From positions 3,543,922 to 3,607,921 of the forward strand of contig NZ_CP048289.1 in assembly GCF_014084105.1 (NCBI RefSeq): 64,000 bases of DNA. Direction: 5' to 3'. The DNA comes from Streptacidiphilus sp. P02-A3a (GTDB taxonomy: Bacteria > Actinomycetota > Actinomycetes > Streptomycetales > Streptomycetaceae). Positions 24,783 to 32,238 of the stretch are shown piece by piece (position 1 is the first letter of the stretch; each line of letters opens with the position of its first letter). The notes beneath the pieces were generated by a model. The model was not told the origin of the DNA. It saw only the letters and a list, made by a program, of their open reading frames with translations, and did no database searches. The translations under genes were made by a program, and so were the position numbers.

Positions 24783-24818
24783 CTTATGACGCTTGGGCGT
24801 TATGCACCACTTATGACG
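24783..24818 (-). promoter_or_regulatory. Direct repeats upstream of the peptide operon
   Basis: CTTATGACG occurs twice (24783-24791 and 24810-24818), with a partial copy TTATG at 24800-24804 between them. On the operon strand they read CGTCATAAG. Direct repeats of this sort are typical of activator sites (for example SARP-type regulators), although the 16- and 11-base spacings are not standard. No regulator gene is adjacent. Confidence 0.45.
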
Positions 24819-24874
24819 ATTTTACGCGAACTAATCTGCCCTGGGATCGTCAGATCCCTTGCCGCACAAGGGAG

Positions 24875-24902
24875 GAGCACGGCGGCCGAGGCCGCCGTGC
24901 TC
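24875..24902. terminator. 12-bp hairpin terminator
   Basis: A perfect inverted repeat GAGCACGGCGGC (24875-24886) and its complement (24891-24902) around CGAG. It lies 27 bases past the stop of the DUF2382 gene on the minus strand and shields the peptide operon from read-through. A further 6-bp repeat GGGATC-GTCA-GATCCC follows at 24843-24858. Confidence 0.75.
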
Positions 24903-24928
24903 CGTGTTTCCGTGTTCCGGCGCGTTCG

Positions 24929-25858
24929 CTAGGCGCCCGGACGACGTCCCTTGCCCGGCATGGAACCGGGCGTGGAGTCGTTCTCCAGGTCGATCCGCTC
25001 GGTGCGTACCTCCTCGGTCACGGTGACCTCCTCGGTGACGTCCTCGACGCGCATCCGCACCCGCTCCACCGGGACGCTCTGCTTGGTGACGACGGTGTGC
25101 TCCTCGTACAGCGTCACCTCGCTCTCCGCCTCGGTCAGCGACTCCTCGCCCTTCATCGCGGCGGCGTCCTCCGCGCGGATCGGCTCCCGCTCGATCCGGA
25201 CCTCCTGGTGGGTCAGCGGCACGGTCTGCCGGACCTGCTCGGTGGTGACCTGCTTGCGCAGCCGGGCGTGGCCGGCCTCGACCCGCTCGGTGCCGATGTG
25301 CAGCCGCTCCTCGAACCGGGTCATCGCCCGCTGGGCGGCCCCGCGCATGCCGGTGGTGGCGCGCGCGTCCGCCTTGCCCACCGGCGGCTTGTCGGAGCCG
25401 GGCCGACGCCCGGCCGCCACCCCCGCCGCCGCCGCCCCGGCGGTGCCCGCCGCGCCCGCCGTGCCCGCCGTGCCCGCCGTGCCCATGGCGCCGGGGGCCG
25501 TGCCGGACGCGTTGGTGCCGGCGGTGGCCTGCTGCGCGCCGCCCCGGTTGCCGAGCCCGTAGTGCTGGTAGAGCGTGCGCTCCTCCTCCACCGACAGGTG
25601 CCGGCCGGTCTCCAGGTCCGGAGCGCCGTCGACCATCTCCTTCGGATACCTGAGCTGTACCTCGTCGGCGACCACGCTCGCGCCCTCCAGCGGCGCGAAG
25701 TGCTCCTTGCCACCGAACAGGCCGCCCTTCACGGTGACCCACTGCGGCAGACCGGTGCTGTCGTCCAGGTACACCTCCTCGGCCTGGCCGATCTTGTGGC
25801 CCTCGGCGTCGACGACCTTGTGGCCGATCACCTGGCGAGGGTCAATCGCCGTACCCAT
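24929..25858 (-). CDS. PRC-barrel and DUF2382 stress-related protein
   Basis: A 309-residue two-domain protein. The N-terminal PRC-barrel (about 1-85; DPRQVIGHKVVDAEGHKIGQ) is followed by a low-complexity Gly/Thr/Ala repeat linker (about 125-150) and a C-terminal DUF2382 domain (about 195-300; VRIEREPIRAEDAAAM then VTEEVTVTEEVRTERIDLEN). DUF2382 proteins are linked to general stress tolerance in bacteria, but the mechanism is unknown. ATG 25858 has AGGAGGT 5 bases upstream. It is monocistronic and ends at a strong hairpin. The repeats encoding GTAGTAG could be length-variable. Confidence 0.87.
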   Translation of the reverse strand: MGTAIDPRQVIGHKVVDAEGHKIGQAEEVYLDDSTGLPQWVTVKGGLFGGKEHFAPLEGASVVADEVQLRYPKEMVDGAPDLETGRHLSVEEERTLYQHYGLGNRGGAQQATAGTNASGTAPGAMGTAGTAGTAGAAGTAGAAAAGVAAGRRPGSDKPPVGKADARATTGMRGAAQRAMTRFEERLHIGTERVEAGHARLRKQVTTEQVRQTVPLTHQEVRIEREPIRAEDAAAMKGEESLTEAESEVTLYEEHTVVTKQSVPVERVRMRVEDVTEEVTVTEEVRTERIDLENDSTPGSMPGKGRRPGA

Positions 25859-26080
25859 GGTTACCTCCTGCGAGGTTGGGGAAGTGGCGCCCAAGCCGGA
25901 TTCCAGACAGAGCGTCCAAAGAACGCCACTCTTCGACGTTGCGCCGATCCGTTGCCCCCCGCAACCCGGCAGCGGTACGGCGGCCGGACCGGTCAGCGCG
26001 GCGTCGCCGTCCGGTGACACTCACCGGTGTTCTCATGCAGACTGCATGAGAGGGGACGAAAGCCCGGAACGGAGGCAGCG

Positions 26081-26929
26081 GTGGACCCAGGCTCCAGCGC
26101 CCCCCGCACCGGCGCCTCCGACCCCCGGGGCGCCGCTGCGGGACCCGCCCGGGTCGACGACCCGGGCGTGCCGTGCCTGCCCGGGGCCCCCAGCTGGGTC
26201 AGCCTGCTGGCGCACGATCCCGGGGCCGCGCGGGAGTTCTACGGGCCACTGCTCGGCTGGACCTTCGAGCCCCCGCGGGAGCAGCCGCCGGGCTACCTGG
26301 TCGCCGAGGTCCAGGGGGTACCGGTGGCCGGGATCGGCCGCCTGCCGTCCCGGGGCCGGTTCACCGCGACCTGGACCACCTTCTTCGGCGTCGCCGACAT
26401 TGACGCCGCCGCACTGCGGGTACGGGAACGCCTGGGCACCGTGGGCGTGGGACCGTCCCCCGCCTGGGCCGGGCGGGTCGCCCTGGCCACCGACCCGGAC
26501 GGGGCCGTCTTCGGCCTGTGGCAGGGCGAGGTCGGCCCGGCCAGGGAACTGCCGCTGCCCGGCGCGCCGTCCTGGGTGGAACTGTCCACCGACGCCTTCG
26601 CCGCCGCCATGTTCTACGGCGACGTCCTCGACTGGGCCGCGCACGACCCGCAGCACCTGGACATGGCCTGGCAGCACGAGCGGGTGGTGCTGCTGGTCGA
26701 CGGCAAGGAGCGGGCCGCGCTGCGCACCGCCGACGAGCGGACCGCCTCGCTGCCGGTACGCCCGCACTGGCACCTCTCCTTCGCCGTGGACGACCTGCAC
26801 CGCGCCCTGGTCCGCGCGCTGCGGCTGGGCGCGGTGCTGCTCAGCGCGCCGGTCTCGACCCCGTACGGCGACACGGCGGAACTGCACGACCCCGAGGGCG
26901 CGGCGTTCTCGCTCGTCGCCAACCGCTGA
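26081..26929 (+). CDS. Two-domain VOC (glyoxalase/bleomycin-resistance fold) protein
   Basis: A 282-residue protein with two vicinal-oxygen-chelate domains (about 30-155 and 160-280). Each starts with PGAPSWV and a phase of AREFYGPLLGW or AAMFYGDVLDW, then ends in DPDGAVFGLWQ or DPEGAAFSLV. Such tandem VOC proteins are common in streptomycetes and include dioxygenases, isomerases and binding proteins; the metal ligands are not complete enough to name a reaction. GTG 26081 follows GGAGG by 5 bases. It converges on the TauD gene. Confidence 0.85.
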   Translation: MDPGSSAPRTGASDPRGAAAGPARVDDPGVPCLPGAPSWVSLLAHDPGAAREFYGPLLGWTFEPPREQPPGYLVAEVQGVPVAGIGRLPSRGRFTATWTTFFGVADIDAAALRVRERLGTVGVGPSPAWAGRVALATDPDGAVFGLWQGEVGPARELPLPGAPSWVELSTDAFAAAMFYGDVLDWAAHDPQHLDMAWQHERVVLLVDGKERAALRTADERTASLPVRPHWHLSFAVDDLHRALVRALRLGAVLLSAPVSTPYGDTAELHDPEGAAFSLVANR

Positions 26930-26947
26930 GTGCAGGCCCACCGCCGG

Positions 26948-27871
26948 TCACCCGGCGGCGATCACCGGCAACGGCGTGTAGTGCGAGGCGTCGCCCCTCA
27001 CCGAACGGCTGGCCGTACCGTCGACGCCGACCGGCAGTTCGCCCGCGACCGTCACCCGGTTCAGCCGCCGCGGCCGGTCGTCGTAGTTGTCGACGCCGTA
27101 GTGCTGGGTGATCCGGTTGTCGAACAGCACCAGCTGGTTCGGCTCCCAACGCCAGCGCAGCACGTTCTCCGGCCGGGTCACGTACGACTGCAGCAGCCGC
27201 AGCACGTCCCGCGACTCCCCGGTGGACAGGCCCACGATCCGCTGCGCGAAGCCGCCGATGAACAGCCCGCGCTCGCCGGTCAGCGGATGCACCCGGACGA
27301 CCGGGTGCACGCTCTCGAACGGGATCGAGGTGAACACCGCGCGGCGCTCCAGCTCCTCCTCGTCCAGCTGCTCCGGCGCCGCCGCGTAGTCGTGGTCGTT
27401 GGTGTGCACCGCCCACAGGGTGTCGGCGAAGGCCCGCAGCGGGGCCGGGAGGTCCCGGTAGCCCGCGGCCGCGTTGGCGATCAGCGTCTCCCCGCCGTAC
27501 GGCGGGACGACGATGCTGCGCAGCGTGCTGAGCTGCGGCGGGTTGACCACGAAGGTGACGTCGGTGTGCCAGTGGTTGGCCCGGCCGCGCTCGCTGTCGA
27601 CCGGCAGCACGTTCGGCGCGCCCTCCGCGGCGGGGACGGTCGGGTGGGCGGTGGTGAGCTCGCCGAAGCCGCGGGCGAAGCGCTGCTGTCCGGCGTCGTC
27701 CAGGTCCACGTCGCGGAAGACGAGGGCCTTGTGCTCGTTGAGGGCGGACCGCAGTGCGGCCACGGTGGACGAGTCGAGCTCGCGGCCGAGGTCCACCCCG
27801 GCGACCTCGGCGCCGATCCGGGCGGTGACCTTGCGGACGGTGATCGCGGTGATGCTGTCGGTGGCGGTCAT
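26948..27871 (-). CDS. TauD/TfdA-family alpha-ketoglutarate dioxygenase
   Basis: A 307-residue Fe(II)/2-oxoglutarate dioxygenase, probably releasing sulfite from a sulfonate or sulfate from an alkyl sulfate. Iron ligands are visible: His 102 and Asp 104 in HWHTDVTF and His 257 in RITQHYGV; Arg 272 is positioned to bind 2-oxoglutarate. The GGETLIANAAAGY segment is also typical. ATG 27871 has AAGGAGG 8 bases upstream. A cysteine leader peptide gene upstream on the same transcript (28046-28138) argues that expression responds to sulfur supply and that the substrate is an organosulfur compound. Confidence 0.9.
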   Translation of the reverse strand: MTATDSITAITVRKVTARIGAEVAGVDLGRELDSSTVAALRSALNEHKALVFRDVDLDDAGQQRFARGFGELTTAHPTVPAAEGAPNVLPVDSERGRANHWHTDVTFVVNPPQLSTLRSIVVPPYGGETLIANAAAGYRDLPAPLRAFADTLWAVHTNDHDYAAAPEQLDEEELERRAVFTSIPFESVHPVVRVHPLTGERGLFIGGFAQRIVGLSTGESRDVLRLLQSYVTRPENVLRWRWEPNQLVLFDNRITQHYGVDNYDDRPRRLNRVTVAGELPVGVDGTASRSVRGDASHYTPLPVIAAG

Positions 27872-28045
27872 GGCGCAGCCTCCTTGAGGCAGGTGGGAGC
27901 GTCCGCTCGGCGGCACGGCGGACGGCGCGTCGGGACGTGACGCGGCGCAGTGCGGCTCGGGCGAGCGGACGGAGGAAGAGGTGGTGGGCGTGATCGAGAG
28001 CCGGAACGGGCTGGGACCGCCCGGCAGTTGACCGGGCGCGGTGGC

Positions 28046-28138
28046 TCAGCGGCGGTCGGACCGACAGCGCCGACGACATCGAGGCGCACCGAGGCGGACC
28101 CAGCGGGCCCGCGCGTCGAGGTGCCGAATCGATCTCAT
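28046..28138 (-). CDS. Leaderless cysteine leader peptide upstream of the TauD-family gene
   Basis: A 30-residue ORF beginning MRSIRHLDARARWVRLGA and ending with Cys 21, Cys 25 and an arginine-rich tail. Small peptides of the pattern M-R-x-x-R-H-L/V-D ... C ... C are known upstream of sulfur-metabolism genes in actinobacteria, where cysteine supply controls ribosome stalling and expression of the gene behind. A -10 element (28145-28150) lies 6 bases before the ATG, so the mRNA would start at or next to the start codon. It is too short for usual gene callers and lies 174 bases upstream of the dioxygenase. Confidence 0.7.
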   Translation of the reverse strand: MRSIRHLDARARWVRLGAPRCRRRCRSDRR

Positions 28139-28144
28139 GCCACG

Positions 28145-28174
28145 ACCCTAGCGAGCGCCGGTCGTGGACGGCAA
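28145..28174 (-). promoter_or_regulatory. Promoter of the leader peptide/TauD transcript
   Basis: Reading on the minus strand, TTGCCG (28174-28169) and TAGGGT (28150-28145) are 18 bases apart, a plausible housekeeping -35/-10 pair. Transcription would begin about at 28138, the A of the leader peptide ATG. Confidence 0.6.
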
Positions 28175-28212
28175 TGAATGTTCCACCCCTGGAAGTTATT
28201 CCGATCCCCGAT

Positions 28213-28249
28213 CTGACGGATGGTCAGTTATTTACTGACTGTCAGTCAG
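28213..28249. promoter_or_regulatory. Two palindromes, TetR-type operator candidate
   Basis: CTGAC-N5-GTCAG (28213-28227) is followed by CTGACTG-T-CAGTCAG (28235-28249), a 15-base palindrome of the kind bound by TetR-family repressors. Located 24 bases before the GTG of the 241-residue protein gene and within 60-100 bases of the divergent leader-peptide promoter, so it could control either. Confidence 0.5.
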
Positions 28250-28273
28250 GTATCGCGACGTACCCTCGGTACG

Positions 28274-28999
28274 GTGAACACCACCCGTCATTCGGCCCCC
28301 GCCCACCTGGTCGCGGCCGAGGCCATGTGCGACAACCTGGCCCAACTCCCTCTGCCCGACGCTCGGAACGTCTACAAGGAGCCGGGAACGCCGACCGTGA
28401 CGGCCTGGGGGACCGACGGCCGTCCGGAGAGCTGGCAGTGCTGGGCGGCGTGCGCGGCCTTCGTGACCGAGGTCCTCCGGCACAGCTACCCGTGGGCCGA
28501 CACCCGGTGGTTCCGCACCCACGCCCGCTCCACCAGCCCCTACGCCGCCCAGTACCAGACGCTGTTCGCGTCCGGCGCGCTGCCCGGCTTCACCGCCGTC
28601 ACCCGGGTCACCGACCTGCGTCCGGGCGACCTGATCGCGGTGAACCACCTGGACGACGCGACGGCGGTCCACACCGGCCACCTGGTCGTGGTCCGGCAGG
28701 TCGGCCGCCCGTACACCCGGATCCGGGGACTGGCCGGATCGACGCAGTACCCGGTCCAGGTCATCGACTGCTCGCGCTTTCCGCACGGCGTGTCCGGGCG
28801 CGGGGACTACGCGGCCTACCCCGACACCCGCATCGACGCCGCCGGACAGCGCTGGCCCGGCCTCGGCACCGGCTGGATGATGTTCTACGGCGACAGTTCC
28901 GACGGCCGGTTCACCGGCTACCGCTGGTCGGTGAACTCGACCGAGCTCAGCACGACCGATCGCCGCGCGATCACCGCCGCGCGGATCACCGGCGGCTGA
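28274..28999 (+). CDS. Papain-fold (CHAP/NlpC-like) protein, unknown
   Basis: A 241-residue protein without a clear signal peptide. The arrangement ESWQCWAACAAFVTEVL, then DLRPGDLIAVNHLD and VHTGHLVVVRQV, with a Cys early and His after a GD-hydrophobic strand, resembles the papain-like fold of CHAP/NlpC amidases. Cys 57-61 region would be the nucleophile and the GH or HTGH histidine the base, but the family is not identified. GTG 28274 has no good ribosome site and follows TACCCT (28261-28266) closely, so the mRNA may be leaderless; ATG 28220 is an alternative. Ends at a hairpin shared with the Rpf gene. Confidence 0.6.
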   Translation: MNTTRHSAPAHLVAAEAMCDNLAQLPLPDARNVYKEPGTPTVTAWGTDGRPESWQCWAACAAFVTEVLRHSYPWADTRWFRTHARSTSPYAAQYQTLFASGALPGFTAVTRVTDLRPGDLIAVNHLDDATAVHTGHLVVVRQVGRPYTRIRGLAGSTQYPVQVIDCSRFPHGVSGRGDYAAYPDTRIDAAGQRWPGLGTGWMMFYGDSSDGRFTGYRWSVNSTELSTTDRRAITAARITGG

Positions 29000-29008
29000 C
29001 CTGGCTGT

Positions 29009-29038
29009 GGCGCGGCGCCCTGGGGTGGGTGCCGCGCC
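29009..29038. terminator. Hairpin between convergent genes
   Basis: GGCGCGGC (29009-29016) pairs with GCCGCGCC (29031-29038), and three further pairs with one G-T extend the stem. It sits between the stops at 28999 and 29071 and can serve both strands. Confidence 0.6.
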
Positions 29039-29070
29039 GTGGTGGTGCTGGGGGTGGTGCTGGGGTGTGG

Positions 29071-29760
29071 TCAGCCGAGGGTGAGGGTTTCGCCGGGGGT
29101 GATCACGTCGGGGTTGTTGCCGATGGTGGTGGTGTTGGCGGCGTAGAGCTTCTGCCAGGTGGTGCCGTTGGCGTTGGCGATGCCGCCGAGGGTGTCGCCG
29201 GGCTTGACCGTGTAGCTGCTGGTGCTGGTGCTGGTGGTCTGGGCCGGGGTGGTGCTGGCCGGGGTGGTGCTGGGGGTGGTGGGGGTGCTGGTGGCCGTGG
29301 TGGTGGGGGTCACGGCGGTGGTGGTGGTCGCGGCGGTGGTGGTGTCGGTGGTGTCGTTGCTGGTGAGGCCGGCCTGGGGGCCGCAGACGGGCCAGGCGCC
29401 GGGGCCTTGGGCGGCGAGGACGTTTTCGGCGACGGTGATCTGCTGGGCGGCGGTGGCCTGGTCGGCGCTGGCGGCGTAGGCGGTGCCGCCGTAGGCGGCC
29501 CAGGTGGAGGGGGTGAACTGGAGGCCGCCGTAGAAGCCGTTGCCGGTGTTGGCGGCCCAGTTGCCGCTGCTCTCGCACTGGGCGACGGCGTTCCAGGTGG
29601 AGGGGGTGGCGGCGGAGGCGGTGGTGGCGGCGGCGAGGCCGGCCACGGGGGCGGCGATGACCGCACCGGCGACCAGGGCGGTGCGCAGGCGGGTGTGCTT
29701 GCGGGTGCCCTCGGTGGCGGTGGTGGTGCGGGCGGCGTCGTTCTCGCGGCGGAAGATCAT
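29071..29760 (-). CDS. Resuscitation-promoting factor-like transglycosylase with LysM
   Basis: A 229-residue secreted muralytic enzyme. An Arg/Lys-rich N-terminus and hydrophobic signal (ending TTASAA near residue 51) precede the Rpf domain: [15 protein letters not shown] with the catalytic Glu 63, then [20 protein letters not shown] Thr/Pro-rich linker (about 135-184) leads to a C-terminal LysM ([18 protein letters not shown]). It cleaves peptidoglycan during spore germination and growth resumption. The gene has a long 5' region (29761-30105), and a DasR-like site sits about 350 bases upstream. Confidence 0.92.
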   Translation of the reverse strand: MIFRRENDAARTTTATEGTRKHTRLRTALVAGAVIAAPVAGLAAATTASAATPSTWNAVAQCESSGNWAANTGNGFYGGLQFTPSTWAAYGGTAYAASADQATAAQQITVAENVLAAQGPGAWPVCGPQAGLTSNDTTDTTTAATTTTAVTPTTTATSTPTTPSTTPASTTPAQTTSTSTSSYTVKPGDTLGGIANANGTTWQKLYAANTTTIGNNPDVITPGETLTLG

Positions 29761-30106
29761 GTGTTCCTCTCGTCAGTCCCGGACGGTGGCGGTGGGCGCG
29801 CGGGAGCGCGCGTGGTGGTCCGCTGGTGGTCCATCGGGTCGGCCGGTTCACGCCGGTGGGGGCGTCGTCCGTGCCGTCGTGGCTCCCGCTGCGCTTCGCG
29901 TTCCCGTGGACAAGACGAGAACGTGTGGGGCGGGTTGGGCCCGGGGTGCTCGGTGCACTTCTTCGAAGGTAGGCAACCTCCGGTCCCGGTCCAAGCGTTC
30001 CGGGGAAGTCCCAGCTCAGGGCCACGTTACCGCCGGTATCGATCATGGTTGGGCGGTCCTGGGGGCGGTTTTCGGGCCGGAACCAACCGCCCTCGGGCTC
30101 GATTAG

Positions 30107-30118
30107 TGGTCTGGACCA
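30107..30118. promoter_or_regulatory. DasR-like operator (dre) 1
   Basis: TGGTCTGGACCA matches the DasR consensus TGGTCTAGACCA at 11 of 12 positions and is embedded in the larger palindrome GTGGTC-TG-GACCAC (30106-30119). DasR is the N-acetylglucosamine-responsive GntR regulator of streptomycetes. Confidence 0.55.
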
Positions 30119-30215
30119 CAGGCCGAGGCGGGTGAGCTGCGCCACACGGTCGACACACCGTGAGCGACCCGGCCCGCGCCGGTCACTGTCGATCTTCGTC
30201 CGTGCCCCCGGGTCG

Positions 30216-30227
30216 TGACCTGGACCA
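30216..30227. promoter_or_regulatory. DasR-like operator (dre) 2, weaker
   Basis: TGACCTGGACCA matches the consensus at 9 of 12 positions with the right half intact, 109 bases from the first site and 76 bases before the plus-strand gene. Confidence 0.35.
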
Positions 30228-30302
30228 TAGTCCGGCCGTTTCGCCGCCCGGCTTCCCGGGCCGCTGCGAGGATCAACCGTGCTCGGAGGAACGGGGAGTG
30301 AC

Positions 30303-31142
30303 GTGACAGCGCGGACAAGGATCGGTCTGCTCGTGGTGGTCGGGGCGCTGGGAGTGGCGGTGATGGGGGCCGGGTACTGGTTCGCCTTCCACCGGCAGTT
30401 CGGCCGGGCCGGGCAGGGCAGCGTCTCGATCGGTGCGGGGACGGTCGCCGCCCCGCCCGCGCCGTCGGCCCCGTCGTCGGCGAACCCGGCCGCCGACGCC
30501 CTGGAGTCCGACCTCGCCGGTGACCTCAACAGCGGCTTCTACGCCCCGGGCGACACCTACGGCGGCTTCTTCACCGAGGGCACCGTGGTCCAGCAGGCGG
30601 AGGAGCACGGCGGCGTGCTGCTCTCGCTCACCCCGGCCACCGCCGCCGACCCGTGGAACAGCGCCCAGGTGATGTTCGGCCTGGACCCGGGCACCGGCGC
30701 CGCGTCGCCGGCCTGCTACGACTACCGCTTCACCATCAGCGGGGCGCCCCGGCGGCAGGGCACCCCCTGCCCGGACGCCGCTGTCCGGTCCCGTGCCCGT
30801 CAGCTGTACGCGCGGCGGGCGGAGCCGGACCAGGAGCCGTCCTCCCCGGACGCCTTCCCGGTGACGACGGCCGGTGCCCGGGCGCTGCTGGCGCGGGCCT
30901 TCCCGGCGGCGGAGCGGGCGGCGGTGGCACGGCTGCCGCTGTCCACGGCCACCCGCAGCGGGGTCCTCGGCGCCGCGGTGCGGGTCGACGGGGTGTGCGA
31001 CTACCTGTGGCTCGGCCGGTCGTCGACCAGCTCGCTGATCCAGGTCTGGCCCGCGTCGCTGGCCGAGCAGGCCGACTGCGACGGCGCGCACGCCCTCGCC
31101 GCCGGTGACCTCTACGGGCGCGACGCGGCCCAGGAGGGCTGA
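30303..31142 (+). CDS. Membrane-anchored hypothetical protein
   Basis: A 279-residue protein with one N-terminal membrane helix (IGLLVVVGALGVAVMGAGYW, about residues 6-25) and an exported, Ala/Pro-rich then folded domain. The domain has three Cys in YDYRF and CPDAA contexts and a final VDGVCDYLWLGRS block; no family recognised. Two starts are possible: GTG 30303 after GGGGAG, used here, and GTG 30279 after AGGA. It is divergent from the Rpf gene and both flank the DasR-like sites. Confidence 0.65.
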   Translation: MTARTRIGLLVVVGALGVAVMGAGYWFAFHRQFGRAGQGSVSIGAGTVAAPPAPSAPSSANPAADALESDLAGDLNSGFYAPGDTYGGFFTEGTVVQQAEEHGGVLLSLTPATAADPWNSAQVMFGLDPGTGAASPACYDYRFTISGAPRRQGTPCPDAAVRSRARQLYARRAEPDQEPSSPDAFPVTTAGARALLARAFPAAERAAVARLPLSTATRSGVLGAAVRVDGVCDYLWLGRSSTSSLIQVWPASLAEQADCDGAHALAAGDLYGRDAAQEG

Positions 31143-31195
31143 CCGCCACCGGTAACTCGGTTGCGGGGCGGGCCCGGGTGGGCGACCCTCGCGGG

Positions 31196-32089
31196 ATGCG
31201 GATGCACGCTGGTCAGTTGGACGTGTCGCTCGACATGGCGCGGGCGTTGGTGGACGAGCAGTTCCCGCAGTGGCGGGGGCTGCCGGTCAGGGCGCAGGCC
31301 ACGCACGGAACGGTCAACGCGATCTTCCGCATCGGCGACCACCTCGCCGCCCGGTTCCCGCTGGCGGCCTGCGACGTCGCGTCGCTGGAGGCCGAGGCGC
31401 AGGCGGCGCGGGAGCTGGCTGCCGGGACGGACGTGCCCACGCCGGAGCCGGTGGCGATCGGCGGGCCGGGCGCGGGCTACCCGTCCCCGTGGTCGGTGCA
31501 GACCTGGCTGCCCGGGGCCGTGGCCACCGGCCGGGACCCGGGGGAGTCGGCCGCGTTCGCGCGTGACCTGGCCGGGTTCGTCCGCGACGTCCGGGCGATC
31601 GACACCCGGGGCCGGACCTTCTCCGGCAAGGGCCGTGGCGGCGACCTGGCCTCCCACGACGCGTGGGTGGAACGCTGCCTCCGGCAGAGCGAGCAGCTGC
31701 TGGACGTGCCGCGGTTGCGCCGGTTGTGGGCGGACCTGCGGAGCCTGCCGGACAACCCCGGCGGCGAGCTGATGACCCACGGCGACCTGATGCCCGGCAA
31801 CCTGCTGGTCGCCGACGGCAGCCTGGCCGGTGTCCTCGACGTCGGCGGCCTGGCCCCGGCCGACCCCGCGCTGGACCTGATCGGCGCCTGGCACCTGTTC
31901 GAAGCGGGGCCCCGGCAGGCCTTCCGTGAGGCCCTGGGCTGCGGCGACGTCGAATGGGAGCGCGGCCGGGCCTGGGCCTTCGAACAGTCGATGGGGCTGG
32001 TCTGGTACTACGTCGAAACCAATCCGGTGATGAGCCGGATCGGCAGGCGCACCCTGGAGCGGATCGTGGCGGCCGAGACCGCGCCCTGA
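31196..32089 (+). CDS. Aminoglycoside phosphotransferase (APH)-family kinase
   Basis: A 297-residue small-molecule kinase of the APH/choline kinase fold. The catalytic loop reads THGDLMPGNLLV (about 197-208) and the metal-binding segment VLDVGGLAPADPALDL. These correspond to HGDxxxxN and the DxG loop; the usual IDFGD is replaced by LDVGG but the Asp is kept. Many chromosomal members phosphorylate other small molecules or are not resistance enzymes. Start ATG 31196 is chosen; GTG 31178 and ATG 31202 are alternatives. Downstream of the membrane-anchored protein gene by 53 bases. Confidence 0.82.
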   Translation: MRMHAGQLDVSLDMARALVDEQFPQWRGLPVRAQATHGTVNAIFRIGDHLAARFPLAACDVASLEAEAQAARELAAGTDVPTPEPVAIGGPGAGYPSPWSVQTWLPGAVATGRDPGESAAFARDLAGFVRDVRAIDTRGRTFSGKGRGGDLASHDAWVERCLRQSEQLLDVPRLRRLWADLRSLPDNPGGELMTHGDLMPGNLLVADGSLAGVLDVGGLAPADPALDLIGAWHLFEAGPRQAFREALGCGDVEWERGRAWAFEQSMGLVWYYVETNPVMSRIGRRTLERIVAAETAP

Positions 32090-32238
32090 ACCCGGACCGA
32101 CCGCCGCCGCTATCCTGCGGGCGTGATCAACTCGGGCCCGGCGGGCGGGGACTCCCGGTCGCCGCCGACGCCGGGACCCACGGACAGCCGCTGGCGGTGA
32201 TCCGGGGCTGGGGCGGGGCGGTCGGCCGCGGTGGCCGG

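Larger units (their letters stand above)
29761..30302. other. 542-base intergenic region upstream of the Rpf gene
   Basis: Divergent region between the Rpf gene (minus) and the membrane-anchored protein gene (plus). It contains the two DasR-like palindromes at 30107-30118 and 30216-30227 and a less GC-rich stretch at 29960-30110. I looked for the c-di-AMP (ydaO) riboswitch that precedes some streptomycete rpf genes and did not find its conserved pieces. Confidence 0.5.

Noticed and set aside
29761-30105. c-di-AMP (ydaO) riboswitch ahead of the Rpf gene
   Set aside because: Expected by analogy with other streptomycete rpf genes, but the conserved segments were not found on the minus strand.
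31196-32089. Antibiotic resistance gene (APH)
   Set aside because: The fold is that of a phosphotransferase, but the metal loop is LDVGG rather than the usual IDFGD, there is no mobile-element context, and many chromosomal members are not resistance enzymes.
32111-32200. 26-codon leaderless frame after TATCCT upstream of the paaK 3' end
   Set aside because: The -10 is plausible and the frame opens 6 bases later with GTG, but no acceptable -35 exists and the encoded Pro/Gly/Ser-rich peptide has no recognisable features.
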